41,630 bases of DNA from a virus. The position numbers and the translations under genes are program-made. Positions 7,491 to 14,783 of this stretch are shown here, in pieces. Numbering within the stretch: position 1 is the first letter of the stretch; the number at the start of each line of letters is the position of its first letter. The stretch covers positions 1-41,630 of IMG/VR virus record IMGVR_UViG_3300009537_004351; one strand, written 5' to 3'. The notes beneath the pieces are model-generated. The model had not been told where the DNA came from. It searched no databases and saw only the letters and a program-made list of their open reading frames with translations.

Positions 7491-7712
7491 ATGAAAGAGT
7501 TCAGAAAGTTTATAATAGGAGAGAATATCCGCAGTTGGCTTCTTGGAGGTAAGGAAGTAGACAATGATTTTCTCCCATTAATTCCTCCAGAAGTAGAGTT
7601 TGTGATCACAAATGAAAAAGATAATGACAAAAAGGTGAATAAGCTTAAAAAGATTCTAGAGAAGTTGGGATATACAATAGAAGAAATCAGAATCATACTT
7701 AGGAAAAAATAA
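7491..7712 (+). CDS. Small hypothetical protein upstream of pyrB
   Basis: 73 residues from the ATG at 7491 (a TTG at 7488 is the only alternative). Starts MKEFRKFIIGENIRS; the IIGE piece matches the I-x-E cleavage pattern of the T4 prohead protease, though that may be chance. The C-terminal half is a Lys-rich helix pair. Its stop TAA shares a base with the pyrB ATG (TAATG), suggesting translational coupling. Confidence 0.65.
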   Translation: MKEFRKFIIGENIRSWLLGGKEVDNDFLPLIPPEVEFVITNEKDNDKKVNKLKKILEKLGYTIEEIRIILRKK

Positions 7713-8599
7713 TGCACATTCTTTCCACAAAAGATTTACCTGATTCTTATTTAGACAGATTGTATGGTAGAACATTGGATATTGAAAAATATTCATATAG
7801 ATACACTGATGCTCTAAAAGGAAAGGTATTAGCAAATCTTTTTTTTGAAGAATCTACAAGAACTCGCATATCATTTGAGACCGCAATGTATCGATTAGGC
7901 GGTCAAGTTTTGTCACCAAATATTAAAGATTCATCTTTAGTAAAAGGAGAAAGTATTGAGAATATGATTAAAACCATTTCTCAATACGCAGATGTTATCG
8001 TAATACGCCATCCAGTCGAAGGAATGGTTTCAAAACTTGCTAAACACTCAGATGTTCCCGTCATAAATGCTGGAGATGGAGCCAATGAACACCCAACCCA
8101 AGCACTTCTGGATTTACATACAATGTTAAAATTTAATCAAAAGGAATTGTTTGAACGTACAAACTTAATGTTTACTGGAGATTTATTGTATAGTAGGACG
8201 ATTAGATCACTTCTATATCTTATAAAGAGATATACTGACATAAGAGTTTGTTTTGCAAACGATATTGAAGAAAAGAATATTCCTTTTTCCGAATACTTTA
8301 TAGCTGATGAAAAATCTATTCCAGAATTTTTGTCTGCGACTGATATTCTTTACATGACCAGAAATCAAAAAGAAAGACATATTGAAGGTAAAAATGATAC
8401 AAAATTTATTTTGACATCCGAATTAGCAGATACTATGCCAGATCATGCGATTATTATGCATCCGCTCCCTTGTAATGATGAATTGCCAGAGGAAATAAAC
8501 AATAATCCAAGAGCCAAATATTTTGAACAAGTAAAGAATGGTTTGTGGACAAGAATGGCTATTTTATGGTTAATGTTAAGAGACTATGATAACAAGTGA
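7712..8599 (+). CDS. pyrB: Aspartate carbamoyltransferase catalytic chain
   Basis: 295 residues, normal for the PyrB catalytic chain, which joins carbamoyl phosphate and aspartate in pyrimidine synthesis. Visible active-site motifs are FFEESTRTR at 44-52 (carbamoyl phosphate loop), LVKGES, NEHPTQALLDL, GDLLYSRTIRSL, YMTRNQKERH and MHPLPCNDELPEE. The usual Arg after HPLP is Cys, but the residues known to contact substrate in the E. coli enzyme appear retained, so activity is likely. No regulatory chain PyrI is nearby. With purE this indicates that the phage boosts both purine and pyrimidine supply. Convergent overlap of 16 bases with the sulfotransferase gene. Confidence 0.93.
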   Translation: MHILSTKDLPDSYLDRLYGRTLDIEKYSYRYTDALKGKVLANLFFEESTRTRISFETAMYRLGGQVLSPNIKDSSLVKGESIENMIKTISQYADVIVIRHPVEGMVSKLAKHSDVPVINAGDGANEHPTQALLDLHTMLKFNQKELFERTNLMFTGDLLYSRTIRSLLYLIKRYTDIRVCFANDIEEKNIPFSEYFIADEKSIPEFLSATDILYMTRNQKERHIEGKNDTKFILTSELADTMPDHAIIMHPLPCNDELPEEINNNPRAKYFEQVKNGLWTRMAILWLMLRDYDNK

Positions 8600-9144
8600 A
8601 AACCAAAAGCTTTCAAGTCAACTTCATATCTCTGTTTAACCATATCGATAAGTTTTCTATTGTAGTAATATGAATAATGCTTTCTGGTAGTAGTATTGAT
8701 ACGTGGAATATTATCAATTTGAATGTCTAATTTATTTAAAACGTAATTAATATCTTCATCAAATTTTTCTAACTTACCTATAAAGTCCATATTTTTTGGC
8801 ATAAGTTTAGATTGGGATCGGAAATGTATATTTGCTACTTCATCTGGAGTTCTATAAACCATTTCTACAAAATCTTTGAAACTCATATTTGGATCAAAAC
8901 TTAAAACGTTATTTTCTCGTTTATGTACTTTATTGAAATAACATGATACCAATCTGTCAAATGGGTTTCTAATGAAAGCAAACTTGAAGAAGTCGTTATA
9001 TTTGTAAGGTTCATAAGTTAAGTTATAGCCATCTTTATCAAATTTCACATTAGACAAAATACGATATATAGTTCTTGTAGCACATTTCGCAACTCTAAAC
9101 CAAACAAATTTTTTATCATAAGATATTGTTAAATTATACTCCAT
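8584..9144 (-). CDS. Sulfotransferase (carbohydrate, Sulfotransfer_2 type)
   Basis: 186 residues. The 5'-phosphosulfate loop RVAKCATRT at 17-25 and 3'-phosphate motif FIRNPFDRLVS at 57-67 are those of the PAPS-dependent sulfotransferases acting on glycans. The C-terminal segment (NTTTRKHYSYYYNRKLIDMVKQRYEVD) matches the end of this family. It would move sulfate from PAPS to a sugar hydroxyl. A second sulfotransferase lies at 11268, with a glycosyltransferase-like gene and an HD-domain gene between, suggesting surface glycan modification. Start preceded by a TATAAT box rather than a ribosome site. Confidence 0.85.
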   Translation of the reverse strand: MEYNLTISYDKKFVWFRVAKCATRTIYRILSNVKFDKDGYNLTYEPYKYNDFFKFAFIRNPFDRLVSCYFNKVHKRENNVLSFDPNMSFKDFVEMVYRTPDEVANIHFRSQSKLMPKNMDFIGKLEKFDEDINYVLNKLDIQIDNIPRINTTTRKHYSYYYNRKLIDMVKQRYEVDLKAFGFHLLS

Positions 9145-9148
9145 TTTT

Positions 9149-9154
9149 ATTATA
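9149..9154 (-). promoter_or_regulatory. TATAAT box 4 nt before the sulfotransferase start
   Basis: Minus strand reads CATATAATAAAA and then ATG at 9144. No Shine-Dalgarno site. The same bases overlap the ATG of the divergent gene at 9154, so the two starts are ten bases apart. Confidence 0.42.
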
Positions 9155-10071
9155 TGAGTAAAATAAATTTGGTCATTGCTACTTGGTCTGGATTAAGAAG
9201 AGATCAAAGAATACAGAGTCAAGATAAATATTTTATCGAAGATAGAAGCACTTATATTCGAGGACAAATTCACCAACTTAGAACGCTAGCACATAACTTA
9301 GATCAAGTAACAATTGCTGTACCAAATAATCCTAAAGAACCCAAAGAATTTACTGAATTTTTAGATTCTCTCCCTCCTAAAATCAAGAATACACAAATTG
9401 AAATTTTTAGAAGACCAAACGGTGGACATTCTTACGGTTCATTAAATTCAGTATATGAAAAATATACTGATGAATTTGAATATTACATACTTCTTGAAGA
9501 TGATTATGCATTTGTATTAAATCATTTCGAAAAGATAATGATAGAATTAATCGAAGAGCAGAATGGTGATTTGTTGGCACAATCTATTGTGCCAGGCCCA
9601 CATAATATTATTCACGCACCGTTGGGAAATTTTATATGCAAAACAAGTGCTTTAAAATTGATATGGGATCGTTTCGGTCAACTCCCACATGGTCCAACTC
9701 CAGATAAATTATGGACAGATAAAAGGATTTTAGGGGTTCATAAGAATACTAGAAGTTATTCACAACTAGCTTTCAATTATGCATTTGTGGAGTTAGGACT
9801 TAAAATGACAAGTATGAAGAATTATTTTTTAATGCCGAGATGGGGAGTTAATTCTGTATCATGGTGTGGTTTTCATAGGTCTCCTGAATTTCAAAGAAGG
9901 GCGGCATTAGAATATCTTCCTAAAACACAACCAGAAAGAACGATTGATCCAGATGATGTCATAATAGTCCCAATTCAGCTTTTAATTGATCCAAATCTAG
10001 GTAAAGCAAAACATTTTCCAAAAGATTGGCCTAGAAATTGGAAAGCTTGGACTCCTCATAAAGCTGCATAA
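9154..10071 (+). CDS. Glycosyltransferase-like protein (GT-A, DXD-type)
   Basis: 305 residues. The opening INLVIATWSG strand, the variable loop, and ILLEDDYAF at 112-120 (an acidic D-x-D-like metal/nucleotide-sugar site) suggest a GT-A fold glycosyltransferase; the later segment with HGPTPDKLWTDKRILG and MPRWGVNSVSWCGFH could be the acceptor side. No membrane segment. Placed between two sulfotransferase genes, so a role in building or decorating a glycan is plausible. Family assignment is by fold-like motifs only. The ATG follows directly after TATTAT, with no ribosome site. Confidence 0.6.
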   Translation: MSKINLVIATWSGLRRDQRIQSQDKYFIEDRSTYIRGQIHQLRTLAHNLDQVTIAVPNNPKEPKEFTEFLDSLPPKIKNTQIEIFRRPNGGHSYGSLNSVYEKYTDEFEYYILLEDDYAFVLNHFEKIMIELIEEQNGDLLAQSIVPGPHNIIHAPLGNFICKTSALKLIWDRFGQLPHGPTPDKLWTDKRILGVHKNTRSYSQLAFNYAFVELGLKMTSMKNYFLMPRWGVNSVSWCGFHRSPEFQRRAALEYLPKTQPERTIDPDDVIIVPIQLLIDPNLGKAKHFPKDWPRNWKAWTPHKAA

Positions 10072-11256
10072 TTACAAAAGCTCAACCGCTAAATATGGAT
10101 TTTGTAAAGCTGCATAACATTTTATTCTATCATCTAATACTTGCAGTAGTTTTATAAAAAATCTCATCAATCTTGCTGTGATAAATTTCTGATTATTCTC
10201 CACCAAATAATCTAACATAGGTTCTTTATCATAATCTCTTATAAAATCATTTACTACAAAGACCCAATCATCAAATTTGGCTTCTGGTATATTTGCAAAG
10301 AAATGGTCTCTATTATCTTTTACATAAAGATTTCCACCCATGTCTTTTAAAGTTTCAATACTCATTAGTCCCATTATCCTTGTAAAAACACAACCAGAAG
10401 CGTGATAAAAGCAACTTATTTTCTCATTAAAAGGAAAACTATCTGTCTCAATAGCAATCGGTATATTCATACAACGACCTACTCCATATTGAGGAAATCT
10501 ATTAATATTTGTATCGAAACTTTTTTCTGCTCCATGTCTTATCCATACTGAGCTTCTATACTTGTACAAAACCTCTAAGGCAGGGCGAATATTTTTATAA
10601 AATCTATCAATAAGTCTGATTTTATCCATACTAACAAATTCGTTAACATTTGTGGGATTATACCAACTTTTGTGGTTTTCATATCTTTTTAATTCTAAAG
10701 TATCACTGATAACTAAAGGGCATTTGTAGCTTTTAGGATTTGCGTGCGTATATGTTGACTTAATTAAGTTAGGAAAGTGCTCAATGAGCTTAATGTCATG
10801 TTCTTCTTGCTTATAGCCATTACACTTAAGAATATCGTGCAAGAAACATGAAGCTGCTAATTCATCTAGGTCGAATGTGTAATCTGAAAAATTTGATTTA
10901 TAGTCATTATAGTTTACTTTATAATTAGTCAATGTTTCCTTGTTGCACTTACTTAACTTTAAATTTTGCAATTCGTCTTCCAGCAAGCAACACGCAACTA
11001 AGAATGTGCATAAACCATGAAAAAGACCGTGTTCAATATCAACCAGCCAATTTTCGATAAGCTTATGTTTACCTTTAATAAAAAATAAACTATTAAACTT
11101 ACCAGTTTTATGTGCAGCTAATTTTTCAGGACCTGCAATTGACATTCCCTTCTCATAAAAAGTAAATTTTGCAGCACACCGAGGACAAATAGAAAAAATA
11201 CCCATTAAAATAGCTTTTTCTACTAAGTTGGATATTTTTTTGAAGTCATTAATCAT
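10072..11256 (-). CDS. HD-domain phosphohydrolase-like protein
   Basis: 394 residues. An N-terminal CPRC pair (24-27) could be half of a zinc site. The HD pattern is His77/His80 in DIEHGLFHG, His140-Asp141 in CFLHDILK, His153 or His160, and a later Asp in VISDTLELK. HD proteins are metal-dependent phosphohydrolases of nucleotides or phosphoesters; the substrate here is unknown. The C-terminal 200 residues are not recognised. It ends directly against the glycosyltransferase-like gene (10071/10072) and starts 12 bases from the second sulfotransferase, divergently. No ribosome site; a TATATA box lies six bases upstream. Confidence 0.6.
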   Translation of the reverse strand: MINDFKKISNLVEKAILMGIFSICPRCAAKFTFYEKGMSIAGPEKLAAHKTGKFNSLFFIKGKHKLIENWLVDIEHGLFHGLCTFLVACCLLEDELQNLKLSKCNKETLTNYKVNYNDYKSNFSDYTFDLDELAASCFLHDILKCNGYKQEEHDIKLIEHFPNLIKSTYTHANPKSYKCPLVISDTLELKRYENHKSWYNPTNVNEFVSMDKIRLIDRFYKNIRPALEVLYKYRSSVWIRHGAEKSFDTNINRFPQYGVGRCMNIPIAIETDSFPFNEKISCFYHASGCVFTRIMGLMSIETLKDMGGNLYVKDNRDHFFANIPEAKFDDWVFVVNDFIRDYDKEPMLDYLVENNQKFITARLMRFFIKLLQVLDDRIKCYAALQNPYLAVELL

Positions 11257-11262
11257 TTAATT

Positions 11263-11268
11263 TATATA
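11263..11268 (-). promoter_or_regulatory. TATATA box 6 nt before the HD-domain gene
   Basis: Minus strand reads GCATATATAAATTAA and then ATG at 11256, very close to the T4 late element TATAAATA. It overlaps the first base of the divergent ATG at 11268. No Shine-Dalgarno site in either direction. Confidence 0.48.
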
Positions 11269-11903
11269 TGCCTATATGTTTTAAGAGAAAAATCATCTTT
11301 GTCCATATCCCTAGAACTGCTGGAACAAGTTTTGAGCATTTTCTAGGATTAAATAATAAAGAAAGTTGGTGGGATTTAGAGTATAATTATATTACTCCTG
11401 GCTCACCAAAAAAGTCTATTAAGGCTTTACAACATTTATCATACAGTGAATACGTTAATAGAGTTGATAATATTAGGGATTTCTTTATCTTTGCCATAGT
11501 CAGAAATCCTTATACTAGGTTTAAATCTGATTGGAAGTGGAGGAAGACTTTTAAGCATCCTTACACCAAATTTGGAAGAACTTTCGATTATTTCCTAGAT
11601 GAAGCAGAAAAAGTAATTGAGAAAGGATTTTTTAATGAAGATGCTTTCTCTGACCATCTAGCTCCTCAATACAATTTCGTACACGATGAAAATGGCATTT
11701 GTAGAGTTGACCATATAGGAGGATTTGAGGAATTAGGAAAAACGGTAGAACTAATAAGAGAAAAATTTAAAATACAACATCCATCTTTCTTTGGCAAGAA
11801 CAGTACAAAATATGTAGAAGATTTTAATTTGACTGACGATCATAAGGAACGTATATATCGAATGTATAAAATAGATTTTGATACATTTGGATATACTAAG
11901 TAA
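11268..11903 (+). CDS. Sulfotransferase (Sulfotransfer_2 type), second copy
   Basis: 211 residues. HIPRTAGTS at 13-21 is the 5'-phosphosulfate loop and FAIVRNPYTRFKSDW at 75-89 the 3'-phosphate site of PAPS-dependent glycan sulfotransferases; HIGGFEELGKTVELI and the C-terminal YRMYKIDFDTFGY are also typical. It is clearly different from the 8584 gene, so the two probably act at different positions or sugars rather than being a recent duplication. Ends overlap the minus-strand gene at 11896 by eight bases. Confidence 0.87.
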   Translation: MPICFKRKIIFVHIPRTAGTSFEHFLGLNNKESWWDLEYNYITPGSPKKSIKALQHLSYSEYVNRVDNIRDFFIFAIVRNPYTRFKSDWKWRKTFKHPYTKFGRTFDYFLDEAEKVIEKGFFNEDAFSDHLAPQYNFVHDENGICRVDHIGGFEELGKTVELIREKFKIQHPSFFGKNSTKYVEDFNLTDDHKERIYRMYKIDFDTFGYTK

Positions 11904-12597
11904 ACTCATGTGGAAATTCTTCTCTGAAATAATCTTGTACTTCTTGGTTTATTGAAGATTCAAATAATGATAAGTCAGTTTTTATTTTACAATATTTTTT
12001 AATCCAAGGCGACATAAGAGCATAGAAAGGAGAAACTTTACCTAAAGCAATCCATCTTTCCATATCAGTTGCTAACATTATCATTTCCTTCTCTGTTGGA
12101 TAAGAGCTAAACTTTATAGAAAGAAATTCCTTAGTATTTTTTAATTCTTTTTTAATCTTATCAATTGGAACCTTATCGAGATCAACATCTTCTAAAGTTT
12201 GCCTTTTTTGCATTGCATCATACTTTTTCTTCCATATCTTCCATCGAATCCAAGCTTTATCACCTACTAAAATTCCAGGTTCAATCAATGGATGAGTATT
12301 ACCTAACTGGATATGTTTCAGAATTTGAAGTTGAGCTTTAATATAAAGTGAATAATCTGAGAATTTAAGTATACCTTTAGTTTCTCTAGCAAGTTTATAA
12401 CAATACTTAAAAAGTGAAGTTTTTCTTGGGTCAGCTTTTTTTGGAAATTTTGATGTGTGTTTGTAATCAGGAAAATATTTGCGTGACAACTCAAGCCATA
12501 ACAGACCTATTTTATAGGCTGTGGCTTCTAATTCATTCATTTTATATTCAAATATTGGGTCAAAATTATAGTTGGTCATAAAAAGCTGCATTAACAT
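11896..12597 (-). CDS. Hypothetical phage protein, helical
   Basis: 233 residues, rich in aromatic and basic residues, predicted mostly alpha-helical (for example AYKIGLLWLELSRKYFP and DKAWIRWKIWKKKYDAMQ). No motif recognised. The start is uncertain: ATGs at 12597, 12591 and 12579 all lie within the last codons of the upstream methyltransferase gene, and none has a clear ribosome site; 12579 gives the least overlap. Probably co-transcribed with the methyltransferase. Confidence 0.7.
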   Translation of the reverse strand: MLMQLFMTNYNFDPIFEYKMNELEATAYKIGLLWLELSRKYFPDYKHTSKFPKKADPRKTSLFKYCYKLARETKGILKFSDYSLYIKAQLQILKHIQLGNTHPLIEPGILVGDKAWIRWKIWKKKYDAMQKRQTLEDVDLDKVPIDKIKKELKNTKEFLSIKFSSYPTEKEMIMLATDMERWIALGKVSPFYALMSPWIKKYCKIKTDLSLFESSINQEVQDYFREEFPHEFT

Positions 12598-13471
12598 CTG
12601 GATTCACTTCTTTTAATCTTTCATAGGCCTTCTGACAATATTTAATATTTAAATCAATAGAGACTGAATTTCTTCCGGCTAACATTGCAGCAATTGATGA
12701 ACTACCAATTCCACCAAATGGGTCAATAATCCAATCATCTATAAAGGAATACAATTTAATTACTCTCATAGCTAACTCGATTGGAAAAGGACATGGATGT
12801 AACAAATTATTTTTCCGTTTTGCAAATATTTTTTTAACAGGTCTAATTTTCCACACTCCCAATACACTTTCTATAAATTCTTCTTTAGTAATATTATCTT
12901 CTCTTTTATCGTGTTCTCCAGGTTTCTGGAAAACAAAAACATATTCGAATAGGTCAATGATTGAAGGATTTGTAGATTTCAACCAAGAGCCCCACGCAGT
13001 AGAACTTTCTTCCCTACCTTTATACCAGATGTGAAGCCCTCTATATTTATAATTTAATTCCAGACACGCTTTCGAATAAAGTGGCACAATTATAGGCAAG
13101 CGAGAACCCTTATCAATTGAAACATCCCTTATATTGATTACCAATCTGCCACCTGGGATTAATACTTTATCAGCTTTTTCTATAAACTTTCTTAAGAATT
13201 CTATGTATTCACCAATTGGCTTCTTATCGTTATAATCATTTCCGTAATCATGCCCAGCATTATAAGGGGGTGAAGTGAGTATTAAAGATGGTAAAATATT
13301 ATTTTTTATAAGAAAGTCATCAACTCGACTTGAAAAATAATCAGAAAATAGTATACAATGTTGTCCACTAGAAATAGGATTATCTATATTTTTAAATAAT
13401 TCACTAAATTCTCTAATTTGATTATTAAGGTCATTTTCTATTTCTGTTTCTCTTTTTATGATAGAGGTCAT
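12566..13471 (-). CDS. Site-specific DNA methyltransferase (N4/N6 class)
   Basis: 301 residues from the ATG at 13471, preferred over 13528 because an AGGA site precedes it and the longer form would overlap the divergent gene. Motif IV is TSPPYNAG at 66-73 and motif I DPFGGIGSS begins near residue 250, so the order is IV before I (beta-like). The S-P-P-Y form is commonest in N4-cytosine enzymes, with N6-adenine also possible. It would modify phage DNA against host restriction, or act with a partner nuclease; a candidate partner is divergent at 13473. Confidence 0.9.
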   Translation of the reverse strand: MTSIIKRETEIENDLNNQIREFSELFKNIDNPISSGQHCILFSDYFSSRVDDFLIKNNILPSLILTSPPYNAGHDYGNDYNDKKPIGEYIEFLRKFIEKADKVLIPGGRLVINIRDVSIDKGSRLPIIVPLYSKACLELNYKYRGLHIWYKGREESSTAWGSWLKSTNPSIIDLFEYVFVFQKPGEHDKREDNITKEEFIESVLGVWKIRPVKKIFAKRKNNLLHPCPFPIELAMRVIKLYSFIDDWIIDPFGGIGSSSIAAMLAGRNSVSIDLNIKYCQKAYERLKEVNPDVNAAFYDQL

Positions 13472-13472
13472 T

Positions 13473-14090
13473 ATGATTATTCCTATAGTTTCAAACCTAT
13501 TAACTTCTTTAGAACAGTGGTCATACAATGGTAAATTTTTTAGGATTGCTAGAGATAAGTTTAGAGTTCAACCAGCCATAATCCCAGTGATATATAACCA
13601 AATTTACGAGAAGAAGACAATACCAGAAGTTGCAGAGTTGCTAGAATTAAGAGACTGGAAAACCAACTACGGAACTGATATTAACGAACTTGTAAGTATA
13701 ACAAAAGATGATAGTTTAAAGATGGCTGTACGTTCTAAATTATATCAAACCAGAGTTGGCGTTTTAAGAGAGTTACACATAGCTAACAATCTCGCCCTTA
13801 ATGGAATTGAAGTCCATAAAAACGTGGAATTTGACATAGATAAAAATGCAGATTTACTAACTCCCAAATTTAAAACTTATGTACAAGTTGGGCATGATGG
13901 CGAAGGGTCCTGGTTTCATCAACCCAAAAAAGACAAAAAAACTCTAGAATTAACGGAATCATTAGAACCAGGATGGAGAGTAATATCATTTAGAGATGAT
14001 TTTAGATTTCACGAAATAGATTTAACATCCGTTTGTCGATTAACACCATATTTTGGGATAGAAATCAAAGAAATGATATTACCACAATAA
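13473..14090 (+). CDS. Hypothetical protein, possible PD-(D/E)xK-like nuclease
   Basis: 205 residues from the ATG at 13473, which has GAGG five bases upstream; an in-frame ATG at 13458 is less likely. The region GVLRELHIANNLALNGIEV, then NADLLTPKFKTYVQVG, has the helix-strand layout of a PD-(D/E)xK nuclease core (Glu on the first helix, Asp in ADLL, then a Q-x-G where E-x-K is expected). The last catalytic residue is therefore atypical and the call is weak. Divergent, one base apart, from the methyltransferase start: a restriction-modification-like pair is possible but unproven. Confidence 0.6.
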   Translation: MIIPIVSNLLTSLEQWSYNGKFFRIARDKFRVQPAIIPVIYNQIYEKKTIPEVAELLELRDWKTNYGTDINELVSITKDDSLKMAVRSKLYQTRVGVLRELHIANNLALNGIEVHKNVEFDIDKNADLLTPKFKTYVQVGHDGEGSWFHQPKKDKKTLELTESLEPGWRVISFRDDFRFHEIDLTSVCRLTPYFGIEIKEMILPQ

Positions 14091-14179
14091 AATATTGCAC
14101 TTAATTGACAAAAGCTTTATTCTTACAAAACAACTTATTTTCAAACTTTCAAAAAAAACTTTGATATGAACTAATTTTA
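14091..14179. other. AT-rich spacer before the structured region
   Basis: Non-coding, about 90 bases. It contains a TTGACA (14105-14110) but no convincing -10 at the right distance. No gene or ribosome site is seen. Confidence 0.4.
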
Positions 14180-14550
14180 GGGTCATCCCCTAGATGACAT
14201 CAAAGGGATGAAGGCGTGTAAAGCTAAAGATTTTTTTTCAGAGGATTAAATATACACTCTGTTTTTAGCACGTAATGGGCCGACAAGTCGAATGGATACA
14301 TAGCGGCTAGGGTAAATCGTTTCGATTTCCTGATTTTATGAGGGGTGGAATTTCCATCGTGCAAGCGTGCCCCACCGCGAATAAGTGGGGCTAAGAGAAA
14401 GCGTCTGGCAAAAGTGCCACAAAAAAACGAATAAAGAGGTAGCAAGGATTGGCATCTACCACGCTGCTGAACCACTATATGCCTTCCAGTTTATGGAAGT
14501 TACACGTTTTCAGAAGCCTAACTGCCTTCCTCAGGGAAAAAAGATAGGTT
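14180..14550 (+). ncRNA. Candidate large structured RNA, class unknown
   Basis: About 370 bases without a credible gene but with a chain of complementary segments: 14183-14189 with 14205-14211; 14223-14230 with 14262-14269 enclosing 14239-14243 with 14257-14261; 14279-14282 with 14304-14307; 14311-14319 with 14323-14330; 14369-14375 with 14385-14391; a three-way junction closed by 14400-14404 with 14461-14465 holding hairpins 14406-14419 and 14438-14460; 14483-14488 with 14494-14499; and 14515-14520 with 14545-14550. The G+C content is visibly higher than the surroundings. It lies directly upstream of the polymerase gene run. It does not match tmRNA, RNase P RNA or group I/II intron motifs that I can recognise. 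The strand is assumed from downstream genes. Confidence 0.55.
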
Positions 14551-14665
14551 GAGGGTAATATTGAGAGAATTTTCGTCTATAATTTATCTAATAACATATT
14601 ACATATAACTTTAAAAAGTATGTTATTATGATCTAATTTTAATTCTCTTAATATTAGAAACCCTC
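14551..14665. repeat. Long AT-rich inverted repeat (hairpin or cruciform)
   Basis: GAGGGT (14551-14556) pairs with ACCCTC (14660-14665); AATATTGAGAGAATT (14557-14571) pairs with AATTCTCTTAATATT (14641-14655) with one G-T pair; inside, AATAACATA (14590-14598) pairs with TATGTTATT (14619-14627). Only a four-base bulge breaks the outer helix. A competing 13-base pairing exists between 14582-14594 and 14676-14688. It could be a replication origin element, an RNA switch before the polymerase genes, or the 3' end of the structured RNA. Confidence 0.7.
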
Positions 14666-14721
14666 ATTACATAATTTATTAGATAAATATAAAATAAGTT
14701 ATTTACGCAAATTTTTTAGAC

Positions 14722-14750
14722 TTGCCTGTTTTTTGGATTTTCATTATTAT
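14722..14750 (+). promoter_or_regulatory. Sigma70-like promoter for the polymerase run
   Basis: TTGCCT at 14722-14727, spacer of 17 bases, TATTAT at 14745-14750. It would start transcription near 14757, about 30 bases before the polymerase start. Position and spacing are good; no experimental support. Confidence 0.5.
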
Positions 14751-14783
14751 CTGGTGACGTGATTCTGATAATTTTGCCTAAGG

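Noticed and set aside
14224-14475. 83-residue minus-strand frame in the gene-free region
   Set aside because: No ribosome site, low-complexity basic composition, and it runs through the helices of the structured region, which explain the sequence better.
14180-14550. tRNA, tmRNA, RNase P RNA or group I/II intron
   Set aside because: No T-loop with correct arms, no tmRNA ends, no RNase P core sequences, no intron catalytic core or domain V could be identified.
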